A stretch of DNA of 18,280 bases from Actinomycetes bacterium (GCA_021793115.1 JAJYTJ010000071.1:1-18280); one strand, 5' to 3'; positions 1 to 8,396 are shown, counted from the stretch's first letter. A program made the numbers and translations. The notes: generated from the letters alone by a model not told the origin.

Positions 1-566
1 TGCGCCGGGCCATCACCACGGCGAACTACGCGCTCGACGTCGCCGACCTGCTGTGGATCCCCGTCAAGCGCAGCTGGCGGCTCAACGAGCGGCACTACGG
101 CGCGCTGCAGGGCAAGGACAAGAAGCAGATCCGCGACGAGTACGGCGAGGAGCAGTTCATGCTCTGGCGCCGCTCCTACGACGTGCCGCCGCCGGACATC
201 GCCGCCGGTTCCGAGTTCAGCCAGGACGCCGACCCGCGGTACGCCGGCGAGCCGATCCCCCGCGCGGAGGCCCTCAAGCAGGTGCTCGAGCGGGCCCTGC
301 CGTACTGGCACTCCGACCTGGTGCCCGACCTCCAGGCCGGCAAGACCGTGCTCGTCGCGGCCCACGGCAACTCGATCCGCGCCATCGTCAAGTACCTCGA
401 CGACGTGGACGACGCGACGATCGCGGGCATCAACATCCCCACGGGCATCCCGCTCGTCTACACGCTCGACGAGGCGACGCTGAAGCCGACCAACCCCGGC
501 GGCACGTACCTCGACCCCGATGCCGCAGCGGCCTCGATCGCGGCGGTGGCCAACCAGGGCAAGTAG
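1..566 (+). CDS. gpmA: 2,3-bisphosphoglycerate-dependent phosphoglycerate mutase, 3' part
   Basis: The start lies outside the window; the reading frame enters at base 3 and gives 187 residues. The enzyme interconverts 3- and 2-phosphoglycerate in cytosolic glycolysis and gluconeogenesis. Visible family features are the [11 protein letters not shown] helix, the [18 protein letters not shown] segment containing the catalytic glutamate region, the RRSYDVPPP loop, and the [12 protein letters not shown] motif holding the second catalytic histidine. The C-terminus ([19 protein letters not shown]) is typical of the dPGM family. The N-terminal RHG phosphohistidine motif is upstream of the window. A strong hairpin follows the stop. 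Adjacency to a SenX3/RegX3 pair matches the mycobacterial gpm1-senX3-regX3 order, which supports the calls on both sides. Confidence 0.95.
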   Translation, partial: RRAITTANYALDVADLLWIPVKRSWRLNERHYGALQGKDKKQIRDEYGEEQFMLWRRSYDVPPPDIAAGSEFSQDADPRYAGEPIPRAEALKQVLERALPYWHSDLVPDLQAGKTVLVAAHGNSIRAIVKYLDDVDDATIAGINIPTGIPLVYTLDEATLKPTNPGGTYLDPDAAAASIAAVANQGK

Positions 567-583
567 CGGCCCGACGAACGACG

Positions 584-619
584 ACGGCGGCGCCCCCCGA
601 GGACGGGGAGCGCCGCCGT
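584..619 (+). terminator. Rho-independent-type hairpin after gpmA
   Basis: A perfect 10-bp stem (ACGGCGGCGC at 584-593 with GCGCCGCCGT at 610-619) encloses a loop whose CCCC and GGGG runs can pair further. It starts 17 nt after the gpmA stop and precedes the 3' end of convergent phoU, so it may serve both genes. There is no long T-tract, as is usual in GC-rich actinobacteria. Confidence 0.7.
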
Positions 620-656
620 TCGCGTGAGCGAGCCGCGCCCGTGGGTGCCCGGGCGC

Positions 657-1325
657 TCAGTCCTGGATGTGCGGCGGCTCGCTCGCCGAGAGGTCGCCGG
701 TGACGAGGTAGACGATGCGGCGGGCGATCGAGACACCATGGTCCCCGAACCGCTCGTAGAAGCGTGCCAGGAGCGTGACGTCGACGGTCTGCTGCGGGGT
801 GGCGCTCCAGCCGCCGCCGAGCATGGCCGTGAAGGAGTCGGCGTGCAGGTCGTCGAGCCGGTCGTCGTCGGTCTCGATCTGCTCGGCGAGCGCCAGGTCG
901 CGGCTCTCCAGGAGCGTCACGATGCGCTGCGCGAGCCGGCGGGCGGCGGCGTCCATCTCGGCGAACGTGCCGGTCAACGACTGGGGCACGGCCTGGCGCG
1001 GGTAGCGGCCCCGCGCGATCTCGGCGATGTGCCGGGCGAGGTCGCCCATGCGCTCGAGCGTCGCGCTCATGCGCAGCGCGGAGACGATGACCCGCAGGTC
1101 GGTCGCCACGGGCTGCTGCTGCGCGAGCATGTGGATGCACTGCTCGTCGAGCTGGCGGTTGAGCTGGTCGATGACGAGGTCGTCGGCGATGACGCTCTCC
1201 GCCAGGGCGAGGTCCGCCGTGGCGAGCGCCTGCCCGGCGGACTCGATCGCGTGCTTCACGCGGTGGGCCATCGCCTCCAGGTCCTCGCCGAGCGCCTTGA
1301 GCTCGGCGTCGAAGATCTCGCGCAT
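657..1325 (-). CDS. phoU: Phosphate transport/signalling regulator PhoU
   Basis: PhoU (222 aa) is a cytosolic helical-bundle protein that links the Pst transporter to the phosphate-sensing kinase and represses the Pho response when phosphate is ample. The N-terminus MREIFDAELKALGEDL and two repeated PhoU domains are clear. Each domain has its metal-binding E-x-x-x-D motif: LERMGDLARHI (E91, D95) and YERFGDHGVSI (E191, D195). The ATG at 1325 is preferred over the GTG three bases upstream because it lies 5 nt after an AGAGG ribosome-binding site and begins with the family's usual MREIF. The gene is divergent from the histidine kinase gene, and the intergenic region carries a PHO-box-like repeat oriented toward phoU. 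Divergent phoU/phoRP with a shared PHO box is also known in Streptomyces. Confidence 0.95.
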   Translation of the reverse strand: MREIFDAELKALGEDLEAMAHRVKHAIESAGQALATADLALAESVIADDLVIDQLNRQLDEQCIHMLAQQQPVATDLRVIVSALRMSATLERMGDLARHIAEIARGRYPRQAVPQSLTGTFAEMDAAARRLAQRIVTLLESRDLALAEQIETDDDRLDDLHADSFTAMLGGGWSATPQQTVDVTLLARFYERFGDHGVSIARRIVYLVTGDLSASEPPHIQD

Positions 1326-1372
1326 CACGTCCTCTTTCGTCTCAGGTGAGCGACGTCAGGGTCCCATCCGGA

Positions 1373-1401
1373 GGTGAACGGTAGGACCCTACGAGGTGAA
1401 C
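1373..1401 (-). promoter_or_regulatory. PHO-box-like operator between phoU and the kinase gene
   Basis: On the minus strand two GTTCACC heptamers (1401-1395 and 1379-1373) lie exactly 22 bp apart, with a degenerate unit (AGGGTCC) at the 11-bp midpoint. This matches the 11-bp direct-repeat layout of PhoP/RegX3-type binding sites in actinobacteria. The spacer also holds a small inverted repeat (GTAGG-AC-CCTAC, 1381-1392). The repeats read toward phoU but the site could control both divergent genes. Confidence 0.7.
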
Positions 1402-1460
1402 AGTGGGCGGCGCACCCGGCGGCGGTCCGTGCCGCGCGGGAACGCGTCGGCGGCGAGCCC

Positions 1461-1475
1461 TACTGTGGTCGCGTG
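1461..1475 (+). promoter_or_regulatory. Possible leaderless promoter of the kinase gene
   Basis: A -10-like TACTGT (1461-1466) lies 6 nt upstream of the proposed GTG start at 1473, and no ribosome-binding site precedes that GTG. The spacing would place the transcription start at or next to the initiation codon, the arrangement of leaderless actinobacterial mRNAs. No convincing -35 box is visible. Confidence 0.4.
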
Positions 1476-2708
1476 GACGGCATCAGCGGCCTCGTGGGCG
1501 GCCTCATCGGCCTGCTCGTCGGCGTCGCCGCGACGGCCGCGTTCCGGCTGAGCGAGCGCGTGCAGCGGCGCCTGCCGGAGCAGCCGGAGCCGGAGCTGGA
1601 CGACGGCCTGGTGCGGGCGCTCGCGGTGCTGCGGTCGGCCGCCGTGGTGCTCGACGACGCCGACCGCGTGGTCCGCGCGAGCCCGCCCGCCGTGGCTCTG
1701 GGCCTGGTGCGGGACGGCCGCCTGGTGCACGCGGCGATCCGCGACATGGTGGCCGAGGTGCGCCGCGACGGCACCATCGCGGACGCCGAGCTCGACCTGC
1801 CGCGCGGCCCCGTCGGGCAGGGCACCATGCTGCTGCAGGTCCGCGCGGCGCAGGCCACGCCGCAGCACCTCCTGGTGCTGGCCGAGGACCTCACGACGGC
1901 GCGCAAGGTCGAGGCGATGCGGCGCGACTTCGTCGTCAACATCTCGCACGAGCTCAAGACCCCGGTCGGCGCGCTCTCCCTGCTGGCGGAGACGGTGCAG
2001 GACGCGGCCGACGACCCCGCGGCCGTGCGGCGCTTCGCGGGCCGCATGCGGGCCGAGGCGGCGCGGCTGTCGCAGCTGGTGCAGGAGATCATCGAGCTGT
2101 CCCGGCTGCAGACGGCGGGCGCCATCGACGGCATGCAGGTGGTCGACCTGGACTCGGTGCTGGCCGAGGCCGCCGACCGGGCACAGACCACGGCGGCCGC
2201 GCGGCGGATCACCATCGACGTCGGCGGTGAGCCCGGCCGCACGGTGTTCGGCGATCGGAACCTGCTGGTCACGGCCGTACGCAACCTGCTGGACAACGCC
2301 GTCGCGTACTCGCCGGAGGCGACGCGCGTCGGCGTCGGCGTGCGGACGGTCGGCGACATCGTCGAGATCGCCGTGGTGGACTCCGGCATCGGCATCCCCC
2401 CGCAGGAGCAGGAGCGCATCTTCGAGCGGTTCTACCGCGTGGACCAGGCGCGCTCGCGCGACACCGGCGGCACGGGCCTCGGCCTGTCGATCGTCAAGCA
2501 TGTCGCCGCCGACCACGGCGGCGAGGTCACGGTGTGGTCCCGCCCCGGGCGCGGCTCGACGTTCACGCTGCGGCTGCCGCGGGCCGAGGAACCGGCGCCC
2601 GGACGGACGCCCGACGCGCCCCCGGCGGCCGCGCCCGCCGACGCCCCACGCCCGCGCACCACCACCGGCCCGCGGGCCCGACGGACCACCGTGGAGAGGA
2701 CGCCGTGA
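1473..2708 (+). CDS. senX3: SenX3/PhoR-type phosphate-sensing histidine kinase
   Basis: This 411-residue membrane sensor kinase autophosphorylates and passes phosphate to the adjacent OmpR-type regulator. From the N-terminus there is one membrane segment (about 5-24), a PAS-like region (about 50-140), a HisKA H-box NISHELKTPVG with phospho-accepting H159, and a HATPase with N-box NLLDNAVAYS (N275), DSGIGIP, FERFYRVD and GTGLGLSI. A Pro/Ala-rich tail (about 371-411) follows the catalytic domain and is not part of any domain I recognise. The GTG at 1473 is chosen because the membrane segment starts just after it and a -10-like box lies 6 nt upstream; earlier in-frame codons encode an unlikely Arg-rich leader. 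The stop overlaps the response regulator start by 4 nt, indicating translational coupling. Neighbours gpmA, phoU and pst support a phosphate role. Confidence 0.9.
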   Translation: MDGISGLVGGLIGLLVGVAATAAFRLSERVQRRLPEQPEPELDDGLVRALAVLRSAAVVLDDADRVVRASPPAVALGLVRDGRLVHAAIRDMVAEVRRDGTIADAELDLPRGPVGQGTMLLQVRAAQATPQHLLVLAEDLTTARKVEAMRRDFVVNISHELKTPVGALSLLAETVQDAADDPAAVRRFAGRMRAEAARLSQLVQEIIELSRLQTAGAIDGMQVVDLDSVLAEAADRAQTTAAARRITIDVGGEPGRTVFGDRNLLVTAVRNLLDNAVAYSPEATRVGVGVRTVGDIVEIAVVDSGIGIPPQEQERIFERFYRVDQARSRDTGGTGLGLSIVKHVAADHGGEVTVWSRPGRGSTFTLRLPRAEEPAPGRTPDAPPAAAPADAPRPRTTTGPRARRTTVERTP

Positions 2709-3400
2709 CCCGCATCCTGCTCGTCGAGGACGAGGAGTCCTACCGCGAGCCGCTCGCGTACCTGCTCGACAAGGAGGGCTACCAGGTCTCGACCGCCGCC
2801 ACCGGGCCGGACGCCCTGGCGCGGTTCGACGACGAGGGCGCCGACCTGGTGCTGCTCGACCTCATGCTGCCCGGCCTGCCCGGCACGGAGGTGTGCCGGC
2901 AGCTGCGCGTCGCGTCGGACGTGCCGATCATCATGCTCACCGCCAAGGACGGGGAGATCGACAAGGTCGTCGGGCTCGAGCTGGGGGCCGACGACTACGT
3001 CACCAAGCCGTACTCGTCCCGCGAGCTGCTGGCGCGCATCCGGGCGGTGCTGCGCCGCGGCGAGGGATCGCGGCAGGGCGACGAGGCCGCGGACGACGAC
3101 CTGCTGGTGCTGGGCCCCGTCGAGATGGACGTCGACCGGCACGTGGTCCGCGTGGCCGGCGAGCAGGTGGCGTTCCCCCTCAAGGAGTTCGAGCTGCTCG
3201 AGCTGCTCCTGCGCAACCCCGGCCGGGTGCTCACGCGGGGCCAGCTCATCGACCGCATCTGGGGCTCGGACTACGTGGGCGACACCAAGACGCTCGACGT
3301 CCACGTCAAGCGGATCCGGGCCAAGATCGAGGACGACCCGTCCGCGCCGCGGCTCCTGACGACCGTGCGCGGACTGGGATACAAGCTGTCCGTCGAGTGA
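2705..3400 (+). CDS. regX3: RegX3/PhoP-type response regulator of the Pho response
   Basis: This OmpR/PhoB-family DNA-binding response regulator has 231 residues, a normal length. The receiver domain (about 3-115) shows the acidic pocket VEDE (8-10), phospho-acceptor D52 in LLDLMLPG, the conserved T79 region (MLTAKD) and K101 in YVTKPYS. The winged-helix effector domain (about 133-230) carries the VAFPLKEFELLELLL and TLDVHVKRIRAKIEDD signatures, ending in the usual VRGLGYKL. The GTG start overlaps the kinase stop (GTGA) and has a GAGAGGA ribosome-binding site 5 nt upstream. It is expected to bind the PHO-box repeats found upstream of pstS and beside phoU; that target assignment is inference from position and repeat geometry. 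In Streptomyces nomenclature it would be called PhoP. Confidence 0.92.
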   Translation: MTRILLVEDEESYREPLAYLLDKEGYQVSTAATGPDALARFDDEGADLVLLDLMLPGLPGTEVCRQLRVASDVPIIMLTAKDGEIDKVVGLELGADDYVTKPYSSRELLARIRAVLRRGEGSRQGDEAADDDLLVLGPVEMDVDRHVVRVAGEQVAFPLKEFELLELLLRNPGRVLTRGQLIDRIWGSDYVGDTKTLDVHVKRIRAKIEDDPSAPRLLTTVRGLGYKLSVE

Positions 3401-3479
3401 GCACCGCGCCGGCCCGTCGCAGGCTCCCGGCGCCCTGGTCGGCCGATTCGTGACGCCACGGGCCCAGTCGTCGCCCACC

Positions 3480-3501
3480 GTTCACCTGGGGTTCACCGGG
3501 T
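3480..3501 (+). promoter_or_regulatory. PHO box upstream of pstS
   Basis: Two adjacent 11-bp direct repeats, GTTCACCTGGG (3480-3490) and GTTCACCGGGT (3491-3501), match the known actinobacterial PHO-box pattern of 11-bp units beginning GTTCACC. A -10-like element (TCTCTA, 3525-3530, or TAGCGT, 3529-3534) lies downstream. The site is about 85 bp before the pstS start and is the expected binding site of the regulator encoded just upstream. Confidence 0.85.
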
Positions 3502-3586
3502 ACGGGCGGACCGGACACCTGCGGTCTCTAGCGTCGGGCACCGACAAGCGCCGCACCGGCGCTACGACGACATGATGGGGAACACA

Positions 3587-4726
3587 GTGAAGCGAACGCA
3601 CGCAGTGGGCGCCGCCGTCCTGGCTGGCCTGACCGCTCTCGCGCTGGCCGCTTGTGGCTCGGACAACAACACCAGCTCGACCGGCGGCTCGACGCCCGCG
3701 ACGGGTGGTGGCAGCACCTCGGCCGCCGCCGCCGGTCCGTCGATCTCCGGCTCGTTCTCCGGCGCCGGCTCGTCGGCCCAGCAGCAGGCCATGCAGGCCT
3801 GGATCGCTGCCTTCCAGCAGAAGAACTCCGGCCTGACGATCAACTACGACCCCGCGGGCTCCGGCGCCGGGCGTCAGCAGTTCCTCGCGGGCGGCGTGCC
3901 GTGGGCCGGCTCCGACGCGGCCATGAGCACGGCCGAGCTGACCCAGTCGCAGAAGGTGTGCGGCGCCAAGGGTGCCTGGGACATCCCGGTGTACGTCTCG
4001 CCGATCGCCGTGGCGTTCAACCTGCCGGGCATCACGTCCCTCAACCTCGCGCCGGCGACGATCGCGAAGATCTTCACGGGCGCCATCACCATGTGGAACG
4101 ATCCGGCGATCGCCGCGGACAACGCGGGCGTCACGCTGCCGGCGACGAAGATCGCCACGGTGCACCGCTCCGACAAGTCGGGCACCACGCACAACTTCAC
4201 CGATTACCTCAACAAGACGGCCCCGGACGTGTGGACCAACGCCGCCAACGACGGGTGGCCGCTCAACGGCGGCGACTCGGCGCAGGGCAACTCCGGCGTC
4301 GCCGGCGTCGTCACCAGCACGCAGGGCTCCATCGCCTACCTCGACGACTCGGCCGTGCCGCAGTCGGGCGTGGGCGTCGCCAAGATCAAGGTCGGCTCCG
4401 AGTGGAACAAGCCGTCGGCCAAGGGTGCCGCGGCTGTCGTCAGCGCCTCGCCGCTGGCCACGGGCCGCCCGACGAACGACGTCGTGGTGAACATCGACCG
4501 CACGGCCTCCGCCTCGGGCGACTACCCGCTGCTCATGGTCTCGTACGGCATCGCGTGCTCGACCTACACCGACACGGCGAAGGGGAACTTCGTCAAGTCG
4601 TTCCTCGGCTACATCGTCTCCGACGCCGGCCAGCAGGCCGGTGCGCAGGCCGCGGGCTCGGCGCCGATGACCGGCACCCTCGCTCAGAAGGCCGCGGCCG
4701 CGGTCGCGGCGATCACGGTCGGCTGA
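3587..4726 (+). CDS. pstS: Phosphate ABC transporter substrate-binding lipoprotein PstS
   Basis: PstS is the high-affinity phosphate receptor, anchored as a lipoprotein on the outer face of the membrane. The 379-residue form starting at GTG 3587 has an ideal lipoprotein signal: KR n-region, hydrophobic core, then lipobox LAAC with C23. A Ser/Thr/Gly linker follows. The mature domain has PstS hallmarks: FSGAGSSAQQQAMQAW, the GSGAGRQQF phosphate-binding loop, WAGSDAAMS, HRSDKSGTTHNFTDYL, and GNSGVAGVV. An upstream in-frame ATG at 3572 is possible but only adds MMGNT before the signal; a GGGGA ribosome-binding site 5-6 nt before the GTG favours the shorter form. It is controlled by the PHO box upstream and is followed by a strong hairpin before pstC. 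Confidence 0.95.
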   Translation: MKRTHAVGAAVLAGLTALALAACGSDNNTSSTGGSTPATGGGSTSAAAAGPSISGSFSGAGSSAQQQAMQAWIAAFQQKNSGLTINYDPAGSGAGRQQFLAGGVPWAGSDAAMSTAELTQSQKVCGAKGAWDIPVYVSPIAVAFNLPGITSLNLAPATIAKIFTGAITMWNDPAIAADNAGVTLPATKIATVHRSDKSGTTHNFTDYLNKTAPDVWTNAANDGWPLNGGDSAQGNSGVAGVVTSTQGSIAYLDDSAVPQSGVGVAKIKVGSEWNKPSAKGAAAVVSASPLATGRPTNDVVVNIDRTASASGDYPLLMVSYGIACSTYTDTAKGNFVKSFLGYIVSDAGQQAGAQAAGSAPMTGTLAQKAAAAVAAITVG

Positions 4727-4751
4727 CACGGCCGTCCTGCATGACGCGGAC

Positions 4752-4801
4752 CTGCCGGTGGCAGGGGACGCCCCTCGCGGGGGTGCCCCTGCCACCGGCA
4801 G
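4752..4801 (+). terminator. Long perfect hairpin between pstS and pstC
   Basis: Arms 4752-4767 (CTGCCGGTGGCAGGGG) and 4786-4801 are perfect 16-bp complements, and the inner bases (GCCCC/GGGGG) extend the stem. There is no T-tract. The position suggests partial termination or 3'-end protection of the pstS transcript, which would give more PstS than permease, as known for other substrate-binding-protein operons. Confidence 0.75.
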
Positions 4802-4849
4802 CGACGTCCCCCGGTTACGTCGTGGGAGAAAGATGAGAAGGTTCGTCCG

Positions 4850-5866
4850 GTGAGCGCCTCCACGATCGATGCGTCGCAACCACCCCACGGCGGCGGTGTC
4901 GCGCCGGGGCGCCCCGCCCGGCGCCGGGGCACGGCCGACCGCGGCATGTCCCGCCTGTTCCGCTGGGCCGCGACGGGGTCGGGCGTGCTGCTGCTGCTCG
5001 TCCTGGCCGCGGTGGCGATCTTCCTGCTCGTCCAGGGCTGGTCCGCCTTCACGGCGTCGGACGCGACGCTGCAGAGCAAGGGCAACCTGCCGGAGGGCGT
5101 GAGCAACCTCGCGGGGTACATCGGCCCGCTGATCTTCGGCACGCTGGTCTCCGCCGCGCTCGCGCTCGTCATGGCGACGCCGGTCGCCGTGGGCATCGCG
5201 CTCTTCGTCTCGCACTACGCGCCCCGGCGCATCGCCGGGGCCGTCGGCTTCGTCATCGACCTCCTGGCGGCGATCCCCTCGGTGGTCTTCGGCCTGTGGG
5301 GCGCGCAGCTGCTGGCGCCGCGCATCGCCGGCCTGTGGACGTGGGTGGCGAGCGTGCTGAGCGACATCCCGGGCGTCACGGTCGCCGCCACGCCAACCGG
5401 GCGGTCGATGGCCACCACGGCGCTCGTGCTGGCGATCATGATCCTGCCGATCATCACGGCGGTGTCGCGCGAGGTGTTCAAGCAGACGCCGCGCCTGCAC
5501 GAGGAGGCGGCGCTGGCCCTCGGGGCCACCCGGTGGGAGGTGGTCCGCACGGCCGTGCTGCCGTTCGGCCGCTCGGGGATCGTCTCGGCGGCGATGCTCG
5601 GCCTGGGCCGTGCGCTCGGCGAGACGATGGCGGTGCTCATGGTGCTGTCCACCTCGACCGGCGCCGGGTTCTCGTTCCAGATCTTCGACTCGGGCGTGCT
5701 GCAGACGATCGCGGCGAACATCGCCGCCAAGTTCCCCGACTCCAGCGGCCTGGCCGTCAACACCCTCATCGCCACGGGCCTCGCGCTGTTCCTCATCACC
5801 ATGGTCGTCAACATGGTGGCGCGGTGGATCGTGTCGCGCCGCCATGAGTTCTCCGGAGCGAACTGA
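4850..5866 (+). CDS. pstC: Phosphate ABC transporter permease PstC
   Basis: PstC is one of the two membrane permeases of the phosphate importer; 338 residues. After a cytosolic basic N-terminus there is a membrane helix at about 44-63, a periplasm-facing loop, then the transport core with helices at about 92-120, 131-152, 188-207, 243-268 and 305-326. The EAA-type loop that contacts the ATPase is EEAALALGATRWEVVRTAV (218-236), followed by the GLGRALGETMAV segment typical of PstC. The GTG start at 4850 has a GAGAAGG ribosome-binding site 8 nt upstream. The stop codon overlaps the pstA start by one base (TGATG), so the two permeases are translationally coupled. Confidence 0.95.
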   Translation: MSASTIDASQPPHGGGVAPGRPARRRGTADRGMSRLFRWAATGSGVLLLLVLAAVAIFLLVQGWSAFTASDATLQSKGNLPEGVSNLAGYIGPLIFGTLVSAALALVMATPVAVGIALFVSHYAPRRIAGAVGFVIDLLAAIPSVVFGLWGAQLLAPRIAGLWTWVASVLSDIPGVTVAATPTGRSMATTALVLAIMILPIITAVSREVFKQTPRLHEEAALALGATRWEVVRTAVLPFGRSGIVSAAMLGLGRALGETMAVLMVLSTSTGAGFSFQIFDSGVLQTIAANIAAKFPDSSGLAVNTLIATGLALFLITMVVNMVARWIVSRRHEFSGAN

Positions 5867-6861
5867 TGCGCGCCACCACGCCCCGCACCACAGCTCGCGG
5901 CTCGAGCGCACCTGCCGTGGCCGGCGCGATCGAGGGCCAGGAGCTCACGACGCGTGACCTGCTCTCGTCGGTCGACCGGCGCCGGCGGCGCACCGACCGG
6001 ACCATGACGGGGCTCGTCTGGCTCGCGTTCGTGCTGGCGATCACGCCGCTCGTCTCGCTGCTGTGGACGGTGCTGCACAACGGCCTGACGAAGTTCAACG
6101 GCTACTTCCTGCTGCACTCGATGCGGAACATCTCGGGTGGGATGGACGCCGGCGGTGCGTACCACGCGATCGCAGGCACGCTGCTCATCACGCTCGGCAC
6201 CGCGGTCATCTCGGTGCCCGTCGGCCTGCTCGCGGCGATCTACCTCGTCGAGTACGGCCGCGGCCCGCTGGCCCGCGCGGTGACGTTCTTCGTCGACGTC
6301 ATGACGGGCATCCCGTCCATCGTCGCCGGCCTGTTCTCGTTCGCGGTGTTCGCCCTCTTCTTCGGCCCCGGCGTGCGGCTGGGGATCATGGGGTCGGTCG
6401 CGCTGGCGCTGCTCATGACGCCGGTCGTGGTGCGGTCGTCGGAGGAGATGCTCCGCCTGGTGCCCAACGAGCTGCGCGAGGCCTCGTACGCGCTCGGCGT
6501 GCCGAAATGGCTGACCATCGTCAAGGTCGTCCTGCGCACGTCCATCGCCGGGCTGACGACGAGCGTGCTGCTCGCCGTGGCCCGCGTCATCGGCGAGACC
6601 GCGCCGCTGCTCATCGCGGTCGGCACCACCGCGTCGATCAACTTCGACCTCTTCAGCGGGCGCATGATGACGTTGCCCGTGTTCATCTACGACCAGTACC
6701 ACCAGGGCCCGGCGCGCTGCGCGCCGCACGCCACCGACTGCCTCGTCTCGATCAACCTCGACCGGGCGTGGGCGGCGGCGTTGACCCTTCTCCTCATCGT
6801 CGTCATCCTCAACCTGGTGGGTCGCCTCGTGACCCGGCTGTTCGCGCCCAAGCTGCGCTGA
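5866..6861 (+). CDS. pstA: Phosphate ABC transporter permease PstA
   Basis: PstA is the second membrane permease of the phosphate importer; 331 residues. A hydrophilic N-terminus of about 45 residues precedes helices at about 47-68, 103-128, 136-165, 173-190, 226-250 and 305-325. The EAA loop is [20 protein letters not shown] (203-222), followed by [12 protein letters not shown], characteristic of Pst[21 protein letters not shown] is the conserved core segment. The ATG overlaps the pstC stop by one base. A 46-nt gap leads to pstB. Confidence 0.95.
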   Translation: MRATTPRTTARGSSAPAVAGAIEGQELTTRDLLSSVDRRRRRTDRTMTGLVWLAFVLAITPLVSLLWTVLHNGLTKFNGYFLLHSMRNISGGMDAGGAYHAIAGTLLITLGTAVISVPVGLLAAIYLVEYGRGPLARAVTFFVDVMTGIPSIVAGLFSFAVFALFFGPGVRLGIMGSVALALLMTPVVVRSSEEMLRLVPNELREASYALGVPKWLTIVKVVLRTSIAGLTTSVLLAVARVIGETAPLLIAVGTTASINFDLFSGRMMTLPVFIYDQYHQGPARCAPHATDCLVSINLDRAWAAALTLLLIVVILNLVGRLVTRLFAPKLR

Positions 6862-6907
6862 GCCCCGGCACCGAGACCATCCGAAGACAGCAGAGAGCGA
6901 GACCCCC

Positions 6908-7687
6908 GTGGCACAGCGCATCGACGCCAAGGACCTCAACATCTACTACGGCGACTTCCTCGCCGTCGCCGGCGTCACCATGTCGATCGAGCCGCGCTCC
7001 GTCACGGCCCTCATCGGCCCGTCCGGCTGCGGCAAGTCGACGTTCCTGCGCTCGATCAACCGCATGCACGAGGTGATCCCGGGCGCGCGCGTCGAGGGCA
7101 CCGTGGCGATGGACGGCGTCGACCTCTACGGGCCGGACGTCGACCCGGTCGCCGTGCGGCGCCAGATCGGGATGGTGTTCCAGCGCCCCAACCCGTTCCC
7201 GACGATGTCGATCGCGGAGAACGTCCTGGCGGGCGTGCGGCTCAACAACAAGCGGCTGCCCAAGTCGGATGCCGAGGACCTCGTCGAGCAGGCGCTGACG
7301 GCCGCGAACCTCTGGAAGGAGGTCAAGGACCGGCTGCACCGGCCCGGCTCGGGCCTGTCCGGCGGCCAGCAGCAGCGGCTGTGCATCGCGCGCGCGATCG
7401 CGGTGCGTCCCCAGGTGCTGCTCATGGACGAGCCCTGCTCCTCGCTGGACCCCATCTCCACGCTCGCCATCGAGGACCTCATCGCGGAGCTGAAGTCGAG
7501 CTACACGATCGTCATCGTCACGCACAACATGCAGCAGGCGGCGCGCGTCTCGGACCGCACCGGGTTCTTCAACCTCGAGGCGACCGGCAAGCCCGGACGG
7601 CTCATCGAGATCGACGACACCGCGACGATCTTCTCCTCGCCGCACGAGAAGCAGACCGAGGACTACATCTCCGGCCGCTTCGGCTGA
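6908..7687 (+). CDS. pstB: Phosphate ABC transporter ATP-binding protein PstB
   Basis: PstB is the cytosolic ATPase that powers phosphate import with PstC and PstA; 259 residues, full length. Motifs in order are Walker [10 protein letters not shown] (37-45), Q-loop [10 protein letters not shown] (89-98), ABC signature LSGGQQQR (150-157), Walker B VLLMDEP (170-176), D-loop SSLDP and switch histidine H206 in [13 protein letters not shown]. The FQRPNPFP and [12 protein letters not shown] segments are specific to PstB among ABC ATPases. The GTG start is preceded by a GA-rich ribosome-binding region (AGAGAGCGAG). It is the last gene of the pst operon. Confidence 0.96.
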   Translation: MAQRIDAKDLNIYYGDFLAVAGVTMSIEPRSVTALIGPSGCGKSTFLRSINRMHEVIPGARVEGTVAMDGVDLYGPDVDPVAVRRQIGMVFQRPNPFPTMSIAENVLAGVRLNNKRLPKSDAEDLVEQALTAANLWKEVKDRLHRPGSGLSGGQQQRLCIARAIAVRPQVLLMDEPCSSLDPISTLAIEDLIAELKSSYTIVIVTHNMQQAARVSDRTGFFNLEATGKPGRLIEIDDTATIFSSPHEKQTEDYISGRFG

Positions 7688-7694
7688 GCGCTGC

Positions 7695-7717
7695 GGCCGG
7701 CCGCGGGGGGGCCGGCC
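7695..7717 (+). terminator. GC-only hairpin after pstB
   Basis: GGCCGGCC at 7695-7702 and again at 7710-7717 form an 8-bp stem with a 7-nt loop eight bases after the pstB stop. It lies between convergent genes. It has no T-tract and low-complexity GC sequence makes chance pairing likely. Confidence 0.4.
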
Positions 7718-7773
7718 CGGCCGGTCGCCCAGCCTCCGTCGGCCGTCGACCCGCCGCAGTCACCGACCCGCCG

Positions 7774-8241
7774 TCAGCCGCCGATCACCGCGGTGTACTG
7801 CGGGTCGGACGCGGAGAGCACCGGGACCTGCACGTGCAGCGTGCCGCCCGCGGGCGTGGCGATCTCGACGTCGAGCAGCGCGCCCGGCGCCGCCGTGACG
7901 GTGGGCAGCGGCACGTCGTGGCCCGCGGGGGTGCCGGTGCCGAGCAGCACCGAGCCGTCGGCCGGCACGGTGACCTGCTGCGACGACGAGCCCACCGTGA
8001 GCGTCACGGTGACGTCCGCGGGGCTGGAGTTCACCAGGGCCCCCGACAGCGCGCCCGGGTCGCCCGCCGCGGCCGTCACGGCCAGGAGGTTCTCGGCCCG
8101 GATGTCGCCCAGCTGCGCGCGGACGCCGTCGCTGGGGGAGTAGGGCTTGTCGGTCTGGACGGGATTGGTCGCCGAGCATCCGGCCAGCCCGAGCACGAGC
8201 ACCACGGCGGCGCCGAGCCGGCGCAGCGGCGAACCGATCAC
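7774..8241 (-). CDS. Small lipoprotein of unknown function (LpqE-like position)
   Basis: A 155-residue predicted lipoprotein exported and anchored by a lipid on the outer face of the membrane. It has basic residues (PLRR), a hydrophobic stretch and lipobox LAGC with C22. The mature part begins [19 protein letters not shown], then a segment predicted to be beta-rich ([41 protein letters not shown]). That pattern resembles Ig-like or PCuAC-like beta sandwiches, but I see no Met/His copper site. The GTG start has a perfect AGGAGG ribosome-binding site 5 nt upstream. It is divergent from carD; Mycobacterium tuberculosis has lipoprotein LpqE in the same position, which suggests orthology, from memory. 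The function is unknown. Confidence 0.85.
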   Translation of the reverse strand: MIGSPLRRLGAAVVLVLGLAGCSATNPVQTDKPYSPSDGVRAQLGDIRAENLLAVTAAAGDPGALSGALVNSSPADVTVTLTVGSSSQQVTVPADGSVLLGTGTPAGHDVPLPTVTAAPGALLDVEIATPAGGTLHVQVPVLSASDPQYTAVIGG

Positions 8242-8276
8242 GGTGTCCTCCTAGGACTTTGGTCTCAGGTGCGATC

Positions 8277-8282
8277 AGCCTA
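8277..8282 (-). promoter_or_regulatory. Candidate -10 box of the lipoprotein gene
   Basis: TAGGCT on the minus strand lies about 35 nt upstream of the GTG start at 8241. A clear -35 partner is not visible, so this is tentative. Confidence 0.3.
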
Positions 8283-8396
8283 GCGGCGTCTCGGTCCGTG
8301 GGCGCCCGCCGGGCGTTCTGTGGCCCCGACGGGCCGGGATGCGGCCTGACCTGCGGCGACGTTCCGACGGGCCGGAGGGGCCGCGACGGGCCGTGG

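Noticed and set aside
3482..5911. An 809-codon minus-strand open frame over pstS and pstC
   Set aside because: Antisense to two unmistakable genes, low-complexity Arg/Gly/His translation, and it overlaps the PHO box.
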